Source: Halorubrum depositum (GTDB lineage Archaea > Halobacteriota > Halobacteria > Halobacteriales > Haloferacaceae). From it: a stretch of 64,000 nucleotides of DNA. The stretch spans positions 1 through 64,000 of the forward strand of contig NZ_VCNM01000001.1 in the NCBI RefSeq assembly GCF_007671725.1, written 5' to 3'. The position numbers were made by a program, and so were the translations under genes. The notes beneath the pieces are model-generated. The model was not told the DNA's origin. It worked only from the letters and a program-made list of their open reading frames with translations, and did no database searches. Positions 54,332-61,938 of this stretch are shown here, one piece after another. Numbering within the stretch: position 1 is the first letter of the stretch; each line of letters opens with the position of its first letter.

Positions 54332-55626
54332 CGCCCCTCCGTCATCCGGGCCGCCTGTTCGATCCAGTCCGCGGCCCGGCTCGTCGACGCCCGCGTGATC
54401 TCGGCGACCGTCTCCGGGTCGAGCGCCGACAGCTGCGCGACGTTTTCGATCCCCTTCTCGCGCAGTCGACTCGCGTACGTCGGTCCGATGCCGGAGACGG
54501 ACTCGAGCCCGGGCGACTCCTCGTGGCCGGCGAGCTCGTCCTGCAACGCGCGGACCCGCTCGACCGGGATCGACAGCCGCTCGGCGAGCTCCTCCGGGTC
54601 CTGTTTCACCAGCGACTCGAGGTCGGTGACGCCGGCGCGGTGCAGCCGGTCCGCGACGGCCGAACCGTTCTCCGGATCGGCCTCGACGATCGCGCGGCGG
54701 AACGCCTCCATGCGCTCCTTCTCGTCGGCGTCGGTCGGTTCGTCGGGCTTCTCCTCCGCGGGTTCGTCGACGCTTGCGTCGCCGCCCCCCGTCGCGTCAG
54801 CGTCGGTCGAGTCGGTCGAGTCGTCGGTATCCTCATCCGCGTTCGATTCGTCCGTCGTCTCCGTACTCGATTCGTCTGTCGCCTCCGGACCGGCGGCGGG
54901 CTCCTCGGCGAGAACGAGGTCGACGGGCGATCCGGGCTCGGCGACAGCGTACGCGTCGGGGAACTGCTCGACGACGGCTCCGGGGGTCGTCGTCGGGTCG
55001 GGGGTGCGCTCGACCGCGCCGACCGCGAGGTCGGCGGCGGTCAGCCGGCGGACCGCGGCCTCGCGCGACAGCCCTCGCAGCTCCGGCACGTCGACGTACT
55101 CCGTCTCCGGTCTGTCCGGCTCGGTGCGGGGCGCCCGCAGCCGGAACGAGACTTCGCTGAGGTTCGCCGAGAGCGACGACTCGTCCAGCGAGGGGAGGTG
55201 CATCCGGACCCCCTCCTCGGTCTGGGTCACGTTCGCCTTGAGCGTGAAGTCGACGTCGTCGACGCGGTACCGCTCGCTCGATAGGTCGTCGTCGGCCGCC
55301 TCCAGCGCCGCGCCGAGGTTCGAGAAGACGGTCTTCGGCTCCAGCGCCGGCCGCTCGGCCTCCAGTTCCCGCACGCGCTCCTGCAGCCGATCGCGGTCGT
55401 CGCTCAGCGTCGAGAGCCGGTGCTCGAGCGCGTCGCGTTCGCTCCGCACGTCGAGTACGTCGGTCTGGAGCCGGACGAGCGACTCCTGCCGCTCGGTGAT
55501 CACCCGCTCGAGCGCCGCCCGCTCGACGGTGTCGAGCTTGTCGACGTCGAGCTGCGGGACCTCCGCCAGCTGGAACGTCTCGGCGATCCGATACGGGTCG
55601 CTTTTGACGTCGAACCCGTCGCTCAT
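54328..55626 (-). CDS. coiled-coil, PASTA-like and helix-hairpin-helix protein
   Basis: Protein of 432 residues with an unusual domain order. A coiled coil lies at about residues 30-95, and a beta region at about 115-165 (YRVDDVDFTLKANV; LSEVSFRLRAP). A PASTA-like unit follows at about 177-240 (VPELRGLSREAAVRRLTAADL; PGAVVEQFPDA). After an acidic linker (about 241-305) come helix-hairpin-helix motifs at about 310-425 (GLESVSGIGPTYASRLREKG). PASTA domains are best known outside the cell on serine/threonine kinases and penicillin-binding proteins; no signal peptide or membrane helix is seen here. Start ATG at 55626 overlaps the preceding gene by four bases. Confidence 0.75.
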   Translation of the reverse strand: MSDGFDVKSDPYRIAETFQLAEVPQLDVDKLDTVERAALERVITERQESLVRLQTDVLDVRSERDALEHRLSTLSDDRDRLQERVRELEAERPALEPKTVFSNLGAALEAADDDLSSERYRVDDVDFTLKANVTQTEEGVRMHLPSLDESSLSANLSEVSFRLRAPRTEPDRPETEYVDVPELRGLSREAAVRRLTAADLAVGAVERTPDPTTTPGAVVEQFPDAYAVAEPGSPVDLVLAEEPAAGPEATDESSTETTDESNADEDTDDSTDSTDADATGGGDASVDEPAEEKPDEPTDADEKERMEAFRRAIVEADPENGSAVADRLHRAGVTDLESLVKQDPEELAERLSIPVERVRALQDELAGHEESPGLESVSGIGPTYASRLREKGIENVAQLSALDPETVAEITRASTSRAADWIEQAARMTEGR

Positions 55627-56015
55627 GGTCGACGCGTCTCCGGCGGCACGGGCGCGATCTTGAGGCGGACCTCGCTCGCGATCTCGGCGTCCACCTCGTA
55701 CTCGTCCGCGACGCGATGGTTGAGCGGCACGGCTTTCACGACGGGCTTGTACCCGCGGACCTGGTTCGTCTCCGGGTCGCGGATCTCCTTGCCCTCGACG
55801 GAGAGCGTCACCTCCAAGTCGGCCTCGACCTCGGCGAAGCGGAGCCACGACGCGTCGAGGTCGTACGCGAGCTCGCCGCTCTCGATCTCGCGTTCGAGCG
55901 CGCGCTGGGACGCCATCGACCGGCGGTCCAGCTCCTCTTGCCCCTCGGCGACCGAGAACGCGACCGAGCGGACGAACTCCGAGAGCGGTCGCGCGAGCCA
56001 CTCGTCAGTCGGCAC
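55623..56015 (-). CDS. cluster protein, third paralogue (possible DUF2589-like)
   Basis: Protein of 130 residues from a GTG start overlapping the upstream gene by eleven bases. N-terminal helix PLSEFVRSVAFSVAEGQEEL and the strand LRFAEVEADLEVTLSV line up with the same positions in the two upstream proteins (56005-56568 and 56669-57187). The C-terminal strand LKIAPVPPE matches their ends in PVP. It has an extra charged insert, EIRDPETNQVRGYKPV. It appears soluble, with no signal or membrane helix. The function is unknown. Confidence 0.65.
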   Translation of the reverse strand: MPTDEWLARPLSEFVRSVAFSVAEGQEELDRRSMASQRALEREIESGELAYDLDASWLRFAEVEADLEVTLSVEGKEIRDPETNQVRGYKPVVKAVPLNHRVADEYEVDAEIASEVRLKIAPVPPETRRP

Positions 56016-56568
56016 GGTCGCCTCCGCGTTCCGCGTCGGTCCCCGTCGATGAGTCGGCCCGCACCGGAAGCGGCGTCGGTTCGAGGCGCGCGGCCAGTCG
56101 GGCGTTCGCGCCGAACTCCCGGTCGAACCGTCTCCAGTCGATCACCGACTGCGTGCTCGCCGTGAGCCCGCTCGCGGGGTCGGCGGGGTCACCGTTAGTG
56201 CTCCCGTCGTCGCCCTCGCGTTCGGTCGCGCGCACGTCGACGTCGACTTCGACCGTCGCCTCGCTGAACCGGTACCAGGCGGGCGTGATCCCGATCTCCA
56301 GCAGGGATCGGCGCTCCGTCGCGGCCGGCGTCGCGGTGACCGTCCCGTCGGTGTCGATCGTCCGCGTGACCGACGGGACGACCTCGAGTTCGGTCTCCGC
56401 GAGCGACGTCCCCGTCTCCGCGCTGTGCGCGTCGAGCGCGGTCTGCGCGTGGGCGACGCCCGCGGCCAGCAGGTAGACGAGGTCGTCGAACGGGACGTCC
56501 GCGACCGGCTGGTCCGGTCGGCGGCGGGCGGTACTGGGCAGACTCACGTGATGGGCACGTAGTGGCAT
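56005..56568 (-). CDS. cluster protein, second paralogue (possible DUF2589-like)
   Basis: Protein of 187 residues (or 180 if the GTG at 56547 is used). VPFDDLVYLLAAGVAHAQTAL, SLAETELEVVPSVTRTID and YRFSEATVEVDVDV correspond segment by segment to the first gene of the cluster (VPFPEMVASMGQGIADAQNQL, TLAETEIEVVPAITRTID, YQFSEAVIEVEMDI). Two paralogues side by side suggest a hetero-oligomer. A Thr/Ser/Asp-rich loop follows the last motif. A link to the bacterial DUF2589 family is a suggestion from pattern only. Confidence 0.7.
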   Translation of the reverse strand: MPLRAHHVSLPSTARRRPDQPVADVPFDDLVYLLAAGVAHAQTALDAHSAETGTSLAETELEVVPSVTRTIDTDGTVTATPAATERRSLLEIGITPAWYRFSEATVEVDVDVRATEREGDDGSTNGDPADPASGLTASTQSVIDWRRFDREFGANARLAARLEPTPLPVRADSSTGTDAERGGDRAD

Positions 56569-56668
56569 AGATGGCGGTATCGCGGGTGCGGTTCGATTGT
56601 CGCAGGTGGGGTTCAGGCGTCGCCGTCGGGAGCCGCTCTCTCGACGGCGGGACCGCGAACCGATTCGA

Positions 56669-57187
56669 TCACTCCTCGGGCGTGGTGCGGTTGTCGACGG
56701 TCTCGACCTCGGGAAAGAGGTACGGCGGCTCCGGCACCGGGACCATCGTGGTCTTCAACTTGCTCGTCCCGTGGACCTCCTTCCCGAACTTGCGGTTGTG
56801 GCTCACGTCGGTCTGTATGCTGCCGCCCCACAGTCCGAATCCGGCGTGCGCCTTGGCGCTGACGTCGATGTCCGTCTCCCGCTCGGTGGTCGTCTTGATG
56901 TCCATCTCGACTTCGATGACGGCCTCCGAGAACTGATAGAACGTCGGGAACAGCCCCGCTTGCAGCAGCGAGACGTCGATCGCGTCCGCCGAGGAGTAGG
57001 TGACGTCGCCGTTCGAGTCGATCGTCCGCGTGATCGCCGGGACGACCTCGATCTCGGTCTCCGCGAGCGTCTTGGCGACCTCGACCGAGTTCATGTCCAA
57101 CTGGTTCTGCGCGTCCGCGATCCCCTGGCCCATGCTGGCCACCATCTCGGGGAACGGTACGTCGAGTAACTCCTGTCCTACGGACAT
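56669..57187 (-). CDS. cluster protein, first paralogue (possible DUF2589-like)
   Basis: Protein of 172 residues, first gene of the cluster. An N-terminal amphipathic helix (VPFPEMVASMGQGIADAQNQ) leads to a beta-sandwich-like part (AETEIEVVPAITRTIDSNGD; YQFSEAVIEVEMDIKTTTER) and a C-terminal strand LKTTMVPVPEPP. The pattern (helix, paired beta motifs with an EA.IEVEM strand, PVP end) recalls the DUF2589 family, unverified. TATA-like GTTTAATATC (minus, about 57210-57219) stands 23-32 bases before the ATG at 57187, so this gene leads the transcript. Confidence 0.72.
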   Translation of the reverse strand: MSVGQELLDVPFPEMVASMGQGIADAQNQLDMNSVEVAKTLAETEIEVVPAITRTIDSNGDVTYSSADAIDVSLLQAGLFPTFYQFSEAVIEVEMDIKTTTERETDIDVSAKAHAGFGLWGGSIQTDVSHNRKFGKEVHGTSKLKTTMVPVPEPPYLFPEVETVDNRTTPEE

Positions 57188-57538
57188 TCTTAAGTAATGA
57201 TCACAATAGATATTAAACTGGTATGTAATAAATTAGGGGAGTTGTCGACGGTTTTTGGGTGGTGTTCGGTGGTCCCTCGCTTATCTCTGAGATACGTCTA
57301 AAACAATTTAAGGCGTCTTTACGGGCGTTTCACGGTTTCTTACCGAGGACCGATAACCCGGACTGTTTAAATGGGTGGTGATCGAGAATTCCCGCGGTCC
57401 GACGGTCGATCGTTTTTCGTCGGGTTCGTGCGGTAAATCACGCTCAGTACTCGATCGCTGTCGCTCAGCGATATTCAAATCCAGTCTCAATTTCCGGTCA
57501 GCAACCGTTCGCTATCGCTGACGGGTGCAGAGGTTCAG
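57188..57538. other. 351-base gap before the five-gene cluster
   Basis: Holds the cluster promoter (TATA-like at about 57210) and otherwise no supportable gene. The sequence is moderately AT-rich near 57190-57380 (AACAATTTAAGG, GACTGTTTAAATGGG), with further TATA-like boxes that could be additional promoters. The remaining part up to tRNA-Tyr shows nothing I can name. Confidence 0.5.
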
Positions 57539-57612
57539 TCCGCCCTCCCCGAATTGAACGGGGGACAAGTCGATCTACAGTCGACTGCTCTACCAGGCTG
57601 AGCTAAGGGCGG
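57539..57612 (-). tRNA. tRNA-Tyr (GUA)
   Basis: On the minus strand a 74-base cloverleaf: acceptor CCGCCCT/AGGGCGG, D arm with GGTAGAGC, anticodon loop CTGTAGA (GTA), T arm CCCCG-TTCAATT-CGGGG, discriminator A. No intron, no encoded CCA. It lies between the five-gene cluster promoter and the next gene; no attachment-site duplicate is visible. Confidence 0.93.
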
Positions 57613-57764
57613 TTACCGTATTCTAGCCGCCGGATTCAACTTAAGGGTTCCCTTTCAGCGCAGGTGTGATCCGCCGTACCGCGGGCGCTTCGGGAACCAT
57701 CCGCCTCGCTCCGACCCCGCCCGCCGCGCGCGGTTTTTAAGTCGCTCGCGGCGGGAGCGGAGGT

Positions 57765-58640
57765 ATGGCCGACGGCGACGACAGACAGGCGACGTTCGGG
57801 TCGGACGGGAGCCTGGAGACCGACACGACGCCGGACGCGACCGGCGAGAACGACTTCGGCGAGCCGAAGGAGCCGAACGAGACCGACGGCGGCTACAACC
57901 GCTACGCCGTCTCCAGCCTCCTCCAGAAGGCCGTGCGCCGCTCCGACGAGGAGGTCGCCGCATGGGCCGCCTGGGAGCTCGCGCGCTCCGGCTACGCGTG
58001 GAACCTCTGGGACAGGCTGACCCTCTACGTCGTCGAGGACCTCCGCGCCGGTAGCGAGGTCGCGCTGACGATCGAGCGCTACGAGGAGCTCGCGACCGAG
58101 CGCTGGGAGCCGGCCGAGTGGAAGGGCCGCCTCTGTGCGATCCACGCCGCGTTGGCGGCCGCCCGCGCCCAGTCGACCCGCGAGGGCCCCAACGCCGACG
58201 AGTACTTCCGGGCCGTCGCCGACCTGCGCGCCGAGGCCCGCGAGCGCGGCGAGGAGCCCGCCCACGACTTCCCGGTCGGCGACCTCGAACCCGGCGGCGA
58301 GTTCGACGCGATCTTCGACGGCCACACCGGCGAGGGGTCGAAGCTGGGGCGCGGGACGCGCTTCTTCAAGACCCGCGGCGCGCGGGTCGGGCCGGAGGGC
58401 GAAGGCGAGCACAGCGCCCGCTGGCAGCGCCTCGCGATGCTGCTCGACGACGAGCGCGACTACTCCGCCGCCGAGCTCGACCGCGCCGTCGAGCCCGTCG
58501 ACCCGGACGACCCGTGGCACGAGCCCGAGACGATCGGCGAGGGAGGGGACGACGAGAGCGCGCGGGAAGACCGGGCAGATGGCGAAGGTCGAGACGACGC
58601 CGACGACCCGGACGGGTCGCTCTCCGACTTCTCGTCGTAG
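57765..58640 (+). CDS. standalone MgsA/RarA C-terminal-like protein
   Basis: Protein of 291 residues. The middle (about 46-115) reads YAVSSLLQKAVRRSDEEVAAWAAWELARSGYAWNLWDRL and continues with an ED segment. This resembles the C-terminal helical domain of MgsA/RarA/WRNIP1 clamp-loader-like ATPases (QKA.RR.DE..A pattern). The AAA+ domain is missing; both ends are acidic and disordered. It may be a DNA-replication or repair accessory; family assignment is inference. Confidence 0.65.
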   Translation: MADGDDRQATFGSDGSLETDTTPDATGENDFGEPKEPNETDGGYNRYAVSSLLQKAVRRSDEEVAAWAAWELARSGYAWNLWDRLTLYVVEDLRAGSEVALTIERYEELATERWEPAEWKGRLCAIHAALAAARAQSTREGPNADEYFRAVADLRAEARERGEEPAHDFPVGDLEPGGEFDAIFDGHTGEGSKLGRGTRFFKTRGARVGPEGEGEHSARWQRLAMLLDDERDYSAAELDRAVEPVDPDDPWHEPETIGEGGDDESAREDRADGEGRDDADDPDGSLSDFSS

Positions 58641-58780
58641 CCGTCGGTGGGCCGCGACGGGTCCGTTCCGCCGAGGGCCACCGACCGCACGGTTCTCCGC
58701 GAACACCGACGGGCGGCGACTACCGCACCCGCGTCGCCGGTTCCGCCAATCCTTATCACTCCGGCTCGGGAAGTACCGCC

Positions 58781-59368
58781 ATGGCAGACGTAGCCATCGT
58801 CGGCGGCGGACCGGCCGGACTCAGCGCGGGACTGTTCGCGGGCAAGAACGGTCTTGACGCGGTCCTGTTCGACGCCGACAAGACCTGGATGCACAAGGCG
58901 CACCTGTTCAACTACCCCGGCATCGGCTCGGTCGGCGGCAGCGAGCTCCTCGCGACCATGCGACAGCAGGCCGACGACTTCGGCGTCGACCGGAAGCAGG
59001 GCGAGGAGGTCACCGGCGTCGCCGAGTCGGGCGACGGGTTCGCAGTGACGACCGAGTCGGGCGAGTACGAGGCCGACTACCTCGTGCTCGCGACGGGCGC
59101 GAGCCGCGACCTCGCCGAGTCGCTCGGCTGCGCGTTCGGCGACGACGACACGGTCGACGTCGACGTCTCGATGGAGACCAGCGTCGACGGCGCCTACGCC
59201 ACGGGCGGGATGGTCCGCGCCGAGGAGTGGCAGGCGGTCATCTCGGCCGGCGACGGCGCCGCCGCGGCCCTCAACATCCTCTCGAAGGAGAAGGGCGAGC
59301 ACTACCACGACTTCGACGTCCCCGACACCGCGACGTCCGTGTTCGGCGGCCTGATCGACGACGAGTAA
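58781..59368 (+). CDS. small FAD-dependent oxidoreductase, thioredoxin reductase-like half
   Basis: Protein of 195 residues. FAD-binding GGGPAGLSAGLFAGKNG lies at the start and DGAYATGGMVRAEEWQAVIS near the end, the two FAD segments of the thioredoxin reductase fold. The intervening NADPH domain and redox CxxC are absent. Such half-length versions occur in haloarchaea, with electron donors unknown. The ATG at 58781 (MADVAIVGGG) is unambiguous; a longer frame runs antisense to nothing real. Confidence 0.85.
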   Translation: MADVAIVGGGPAGLSAGLFAGKNGLDAVLFDADKTWMHKAHLFNYPGIGSVGGSELLATMRQQADDFGVDRKQGEEVTGVAESGDGFAVTTESGEYEADYLVLATGASRDLAESLGCAFGDDDTVDVDVSMETSVDGAYATGGMVRAEEWQAVISAGDGAAAALNILSKEKGEHYHDFDVPDTATSVFGGLIDDE

Positions 59369-59517
59369 CGCTCGCTCGCGATCGTCTCTCTCGTCCGTCC
59401 CTTTTCAGTCAGCGCCGTGTCGGCACAGTCGGGGTTACCGTCGTCGACAGCTCGAAAAGCGTCGAGAAGTGCCGTCCCAAATCTCAGATGCGGGTATATC
59501 CGAGTCCGTCGAGAGCC

Positions 59518-59751
59518 CTATCGCGACCCGCCGGCTGACGCCGGACACGTGTCGACGCCGAGCAGCGAGTAGAGCAGACAGGTGCCGCTCGCGGCGGTCC
59601 CGAGCATGAGCAGCGACGCGACGCCGAGGAGGGGCGCGGCGAGTGCCGACAGGGGAACCGCCCCGGCGAGGGTTGCGAGCGAAACGGTCCCGAGCACCGC
59701 ACCGAGAGCCGTTCTGACGAGCTTGTCCGCGGATCCGACGTTCTGGTTCAT
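59518..59751 (-). CDS. DUF2892 (YgaP-type) membrane protein
   Basis: Protein of 77 residues from the ATG at 59751 (MNQNVGSADKLVRTAL). Two hydrophobic segments (about 13-32 and 37-58) and a Cys-containing end (GTCLLYSLLGVDTCPAS) match the DUF2892 membrane domain of YgaP-type rhodaneses. TATA-like ACGTATATATGG (minus, about 59775-59785) fits the start. It lies 165 bases after the sulfurtransferase gene, echoing the fused rhodanese-DUF2892 arrangement in bacteria. Confidence 0.82.
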   Translation of the reverse strand: MNQNVGSADKLVRTALGAVLGTVSLATLAGAVPLSALAAPLLGVASLLMLGTAASGTCLLYSLLGVDTCPASAGGSR

Positions 59752-59915
59752 ACCGCACAATACTACGCACAACCATATATACGTTCGCACTCGGCCGAGT
59801 CCGGTCGTCGGAGCACCGGTCGCATCGGATCAGCGCGGACCGGGCCGCGGGCGTCCCGCCGGAGTCGCGAAAAATGTGAAATATCGACGAGTCGGCCGGC
59901 GACCGCGATCGCCGC

Positions 59916-60788
59916 TTACTCGCCCGTCTCGATCGGCGCGCCGACGAGGTTCCCCCACTCGGTCCACGAGCCGTCGTAGTTGCGGACGTCGTCGTAGCCG
60001 AGCAGCTCGTGCAGGAGGAACCACTCGATCGACGAGCGCTCGCCGACGCGGCAGTACGTGATCGTCGACTCGTCGCCGTCGACGCCGGCGTCCGAGTACA
60101 GCTCGCGGAGCTCGTCCGCGCTCTTGAACGTGCCGTCCTCGTTCAGCGTGGTCGAGATCGGGACATTGCTCGCGCCGGGGATGTGGCCGCCCCGCTGGGC
60201 GGTCTCGTTGAGCCCCTCGGGCGCGATGACCTCGCCGGAGAACTCCTCGGGGGAGCGGACGTCGACCATCGGGATCCCCTCCTCGATCGCCTTGTCGATG
60301 TCGTCCTTGTACGCGCGGACGCTCTCGAAGGGGCCGCGGGCCTCGTAGTCGCGCGGCGTGAAGTCGGGCTCCTCCGTGGAGAGCGGGTAGTCGTTGGCGA
60401 CCCAGTACCCCTTCCCGCCGTCGATCACGCGGACGTCCTCGTGACCGTAGTACTTGTAGATCCAGTAGCCGAACAGCGCGAACCAGTTGGGGACGCGACC
60501 GCCGCCGTAGACGACCACGGTGGTGTCGGCGTCGATGCCGCCCTCGCCGTTCCGGGCCGCGAAGTCCGCCTTCGAGACGATGTCGCGCTCCGTCTCGTCG
60601 GTGAACACCTCGTCCCACTCGAAGTTCAGCGCGCCGGGGATGTGGCCCTCCTCGTAGGGCGTGTACTCCGACTCGTCGGTGACGGTCGGATTGTTGATCT
60701 CGACGAGTCGCAGGTCGGCGTCGTCCTCCTGAAACGCGTCGAGGTTCGATTCCACCCAGTCCGCCGTGACGAGTACGTCCTCAGACAT
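59916..60788 (-). CDS. thiosulfate/3-mercaptopyruvate sulfurtransferase
   Basis: Double-rhodanese protein of 290 residues. The first, non-catalytic domain has EEGHIPGALNFEWDEVFTD. The second has VDVRSPEEFSGE and the persulfide Cys in TYCRVGERSS. The CRVGERSS loop is closer to thiosulfate sulfurtransferases (CRxGxR) than to mercaptopyruvate types (CGxGxT). Start ATG at 60788 is preceded by an in-frame GTG at 60791. A YgaP-type membrane protein follows on the same strand. Confidence 0.9.
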   Translation of the reverse strand: MSEDVLVTADWVESNLDAFQEDDADLRLVEINNPTVTDESEYTPYEEGHIPGALNFEWDEVFTDETERDIVSKADFAARNGEGGIDADTTVVVYGGGRVPNWFALFGYWIYKYYGHEDVRVIDGGKGYWVANDYPLSTEEPDFTPRDYEARGPFESVRAYKDDIDKAIEEGIPMVDVRSPEEFSGEVIAPEGLNETAQRGGHIPGASNVPISTTLNEDGTFKSADELRELYSDAGVDGDESTITYCRVGERSSIEWFLLHELLGYDDVRNYDGSWTEWGNLVGAPIETGE

Positions 60789-60895
60789 CACTTTCTGTTA
60801 CGCGGGCGACGCTTTTGAACTCCCGGTAATGGTGGTCCTTGCCGTGGTCTCTGACGCGGGGGGTGACGGGCCGTTCCGAATGCTCGGAGCGAACG

Positions 60896-61321
60896 CTACC
60901 GGATCACCGTCACCGGCACGTCGGCCTTGTCGACGACGCTCTTCGCGACGCTGCCGACGACCTGCTCGCGCTCCGCGCTCAGCCCCCGGTGCCCGACGTA
61001 GATCGCGTTGACGTCCGCCTCGGCCGCGTAGTTCGCGAGCGCGTCGGCCGGACGCCCGGTGAGCAGCTGCGTCTCCACGTCGATCGACTCGTCGCCGACC
61101 GCCTCCTCGGCGATCGTCTTGGCGTTGGCGAGGACGCTCTGGCCGGCGTCGACCGCGGCCTCCTCGCCCGGGAGGACGATCGTGCCGTCGACGAGCTCCG
61201 AGTCCGGCGTCAACACGTGGGCGATCTCGAGGGTCTCGTAGAACGCGACCGCCTGCCGCGCCGCGTATCTGACGGCCTCGTCGCTCTCCGTCGATCCGTC
61301 GGTCGCAACGAGATAGCTCAT
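60896..61321 (-). CDS. universal stress protein (UspA family), ATP-binding type
   Basis: UspA-fold protein of 141 residues. It starts YLVATDGSTESDEAV and ends with the full signature VGHRGLSAEREQVVGSVAKSV, so ATP binding is likely. No tail or extra domain. It is transcribed toward the sulfurtransferase gene. Confidence 0.9.
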   Translation of the reverse strand: MSYLVATDGSTESDEAVRYAARQAVAFYETLEIAHVLTPDSELVDGTIVLPGEEAAVDAGQSVLANAKTIAEEAVGDESIDVETQLLTGRPADALANYAAEADVNAIYVGHRGLSAEREQVVGSVAKSVVDKADVPVTVIR

Positions 61322-61392
61322 ACCCGGAGATGGCGCCGGCTCGCATATAACTCCTGTCCGGCGTTCTCACGTCCTGCGGTTCCGGGCCGGCC

Positions 61393-61938
61393 TCAGTCGC
61401 GGTCGACCGGTCGCGCGACCATCTCGCCCCACGGCTCGAATCCGTGCCGATCGTAGAAGGCCCGAGCGCGCTCGTTCGCGGGGTCGACGTCGAGCACGAC
61501 CCGGTCCAACGGGAGGTCTTGGTCGCCCGCGAGGTCGACGGCGGCGGCCATCAGGTCGTCGGCGACGCCCGTGCCGCGGTGGTCGGGCGCGACGTACAGC
61601 TCGTTTACCACCGCCGCGTCCCAGACCATCGCCAGCCGCGCGGGAAGCACGAAGACGTAGCCGACGACCTCGTCGTCTCCGGCGGTCTCGCCGCCGGCCT
61701 CCTCCCCCTCGCCGCTCTCTGCGACGGCGACCGTCACGCAGCGCTCGTCGTCCGCGACGCACCGATCGACCCACACGAGCCACCGATCGCGGTACTCGTC
61801 GGTGAGTTTCCCTTCGTAGGCGGCCGCCTTCTCCTCGCCGCCGGTGTTCTCTCCGAGGCCGCGCTCGAAGGCGAGCTTGCAGTCGTACAGGCCGTCGGCG
61901 TCGGTCGCGGGATCGTACGGACGGAGCGAGAAGCTCAC
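61393..61938 (-). CDS. GNAT family N-acetyltransferase
   Basis: Acetyl-CoA-dependent transferase of 181 residues. Motif A is NELYVAPDHRGTGVADDLM, with DVDPANERARAFYDRHGFEPW as motif B. An acidic Glu/Gly insert (ESGEGEEAGGETAGDDE) splits the second strand. The substrate is unknown. It overlaps the stop of the TIGR00300 gene by four bases (ATGA), so it is coupled to it. Confidence 0.88.
   Translation of the reverse strand: MSFSLRPYDPATDADGLYDCKLAFERGLGENTGGEEKAAAYEGKLTDEYRDRWLVWVDRCVADDERCVTVAVAESGEGEEAGGETAGDDEVVGYVFVLPARLAMVWDAAVVNELYVAPDHRGTGVADDLMAAAVDLAGDQDLPLDRVVLDVDPANERARAFYDRHGFEPWGEMVARPVDRD

Noticed and set aside
54134-55663. 509-codon plus-strand frame opposite the PASTA/HhH gene
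   Set aside because: Ser/Arg-rich shadow of the minus-strand gene without start signals; the minus-strand product has recognisable domains.
57540-57612. Integration site at tRNA-Tyr for the five-gene cluster
   Set aside because: No repeat of tRNA-Tyr sequence is visible at the other end of the cluster, and the cluster has host-like GC content.
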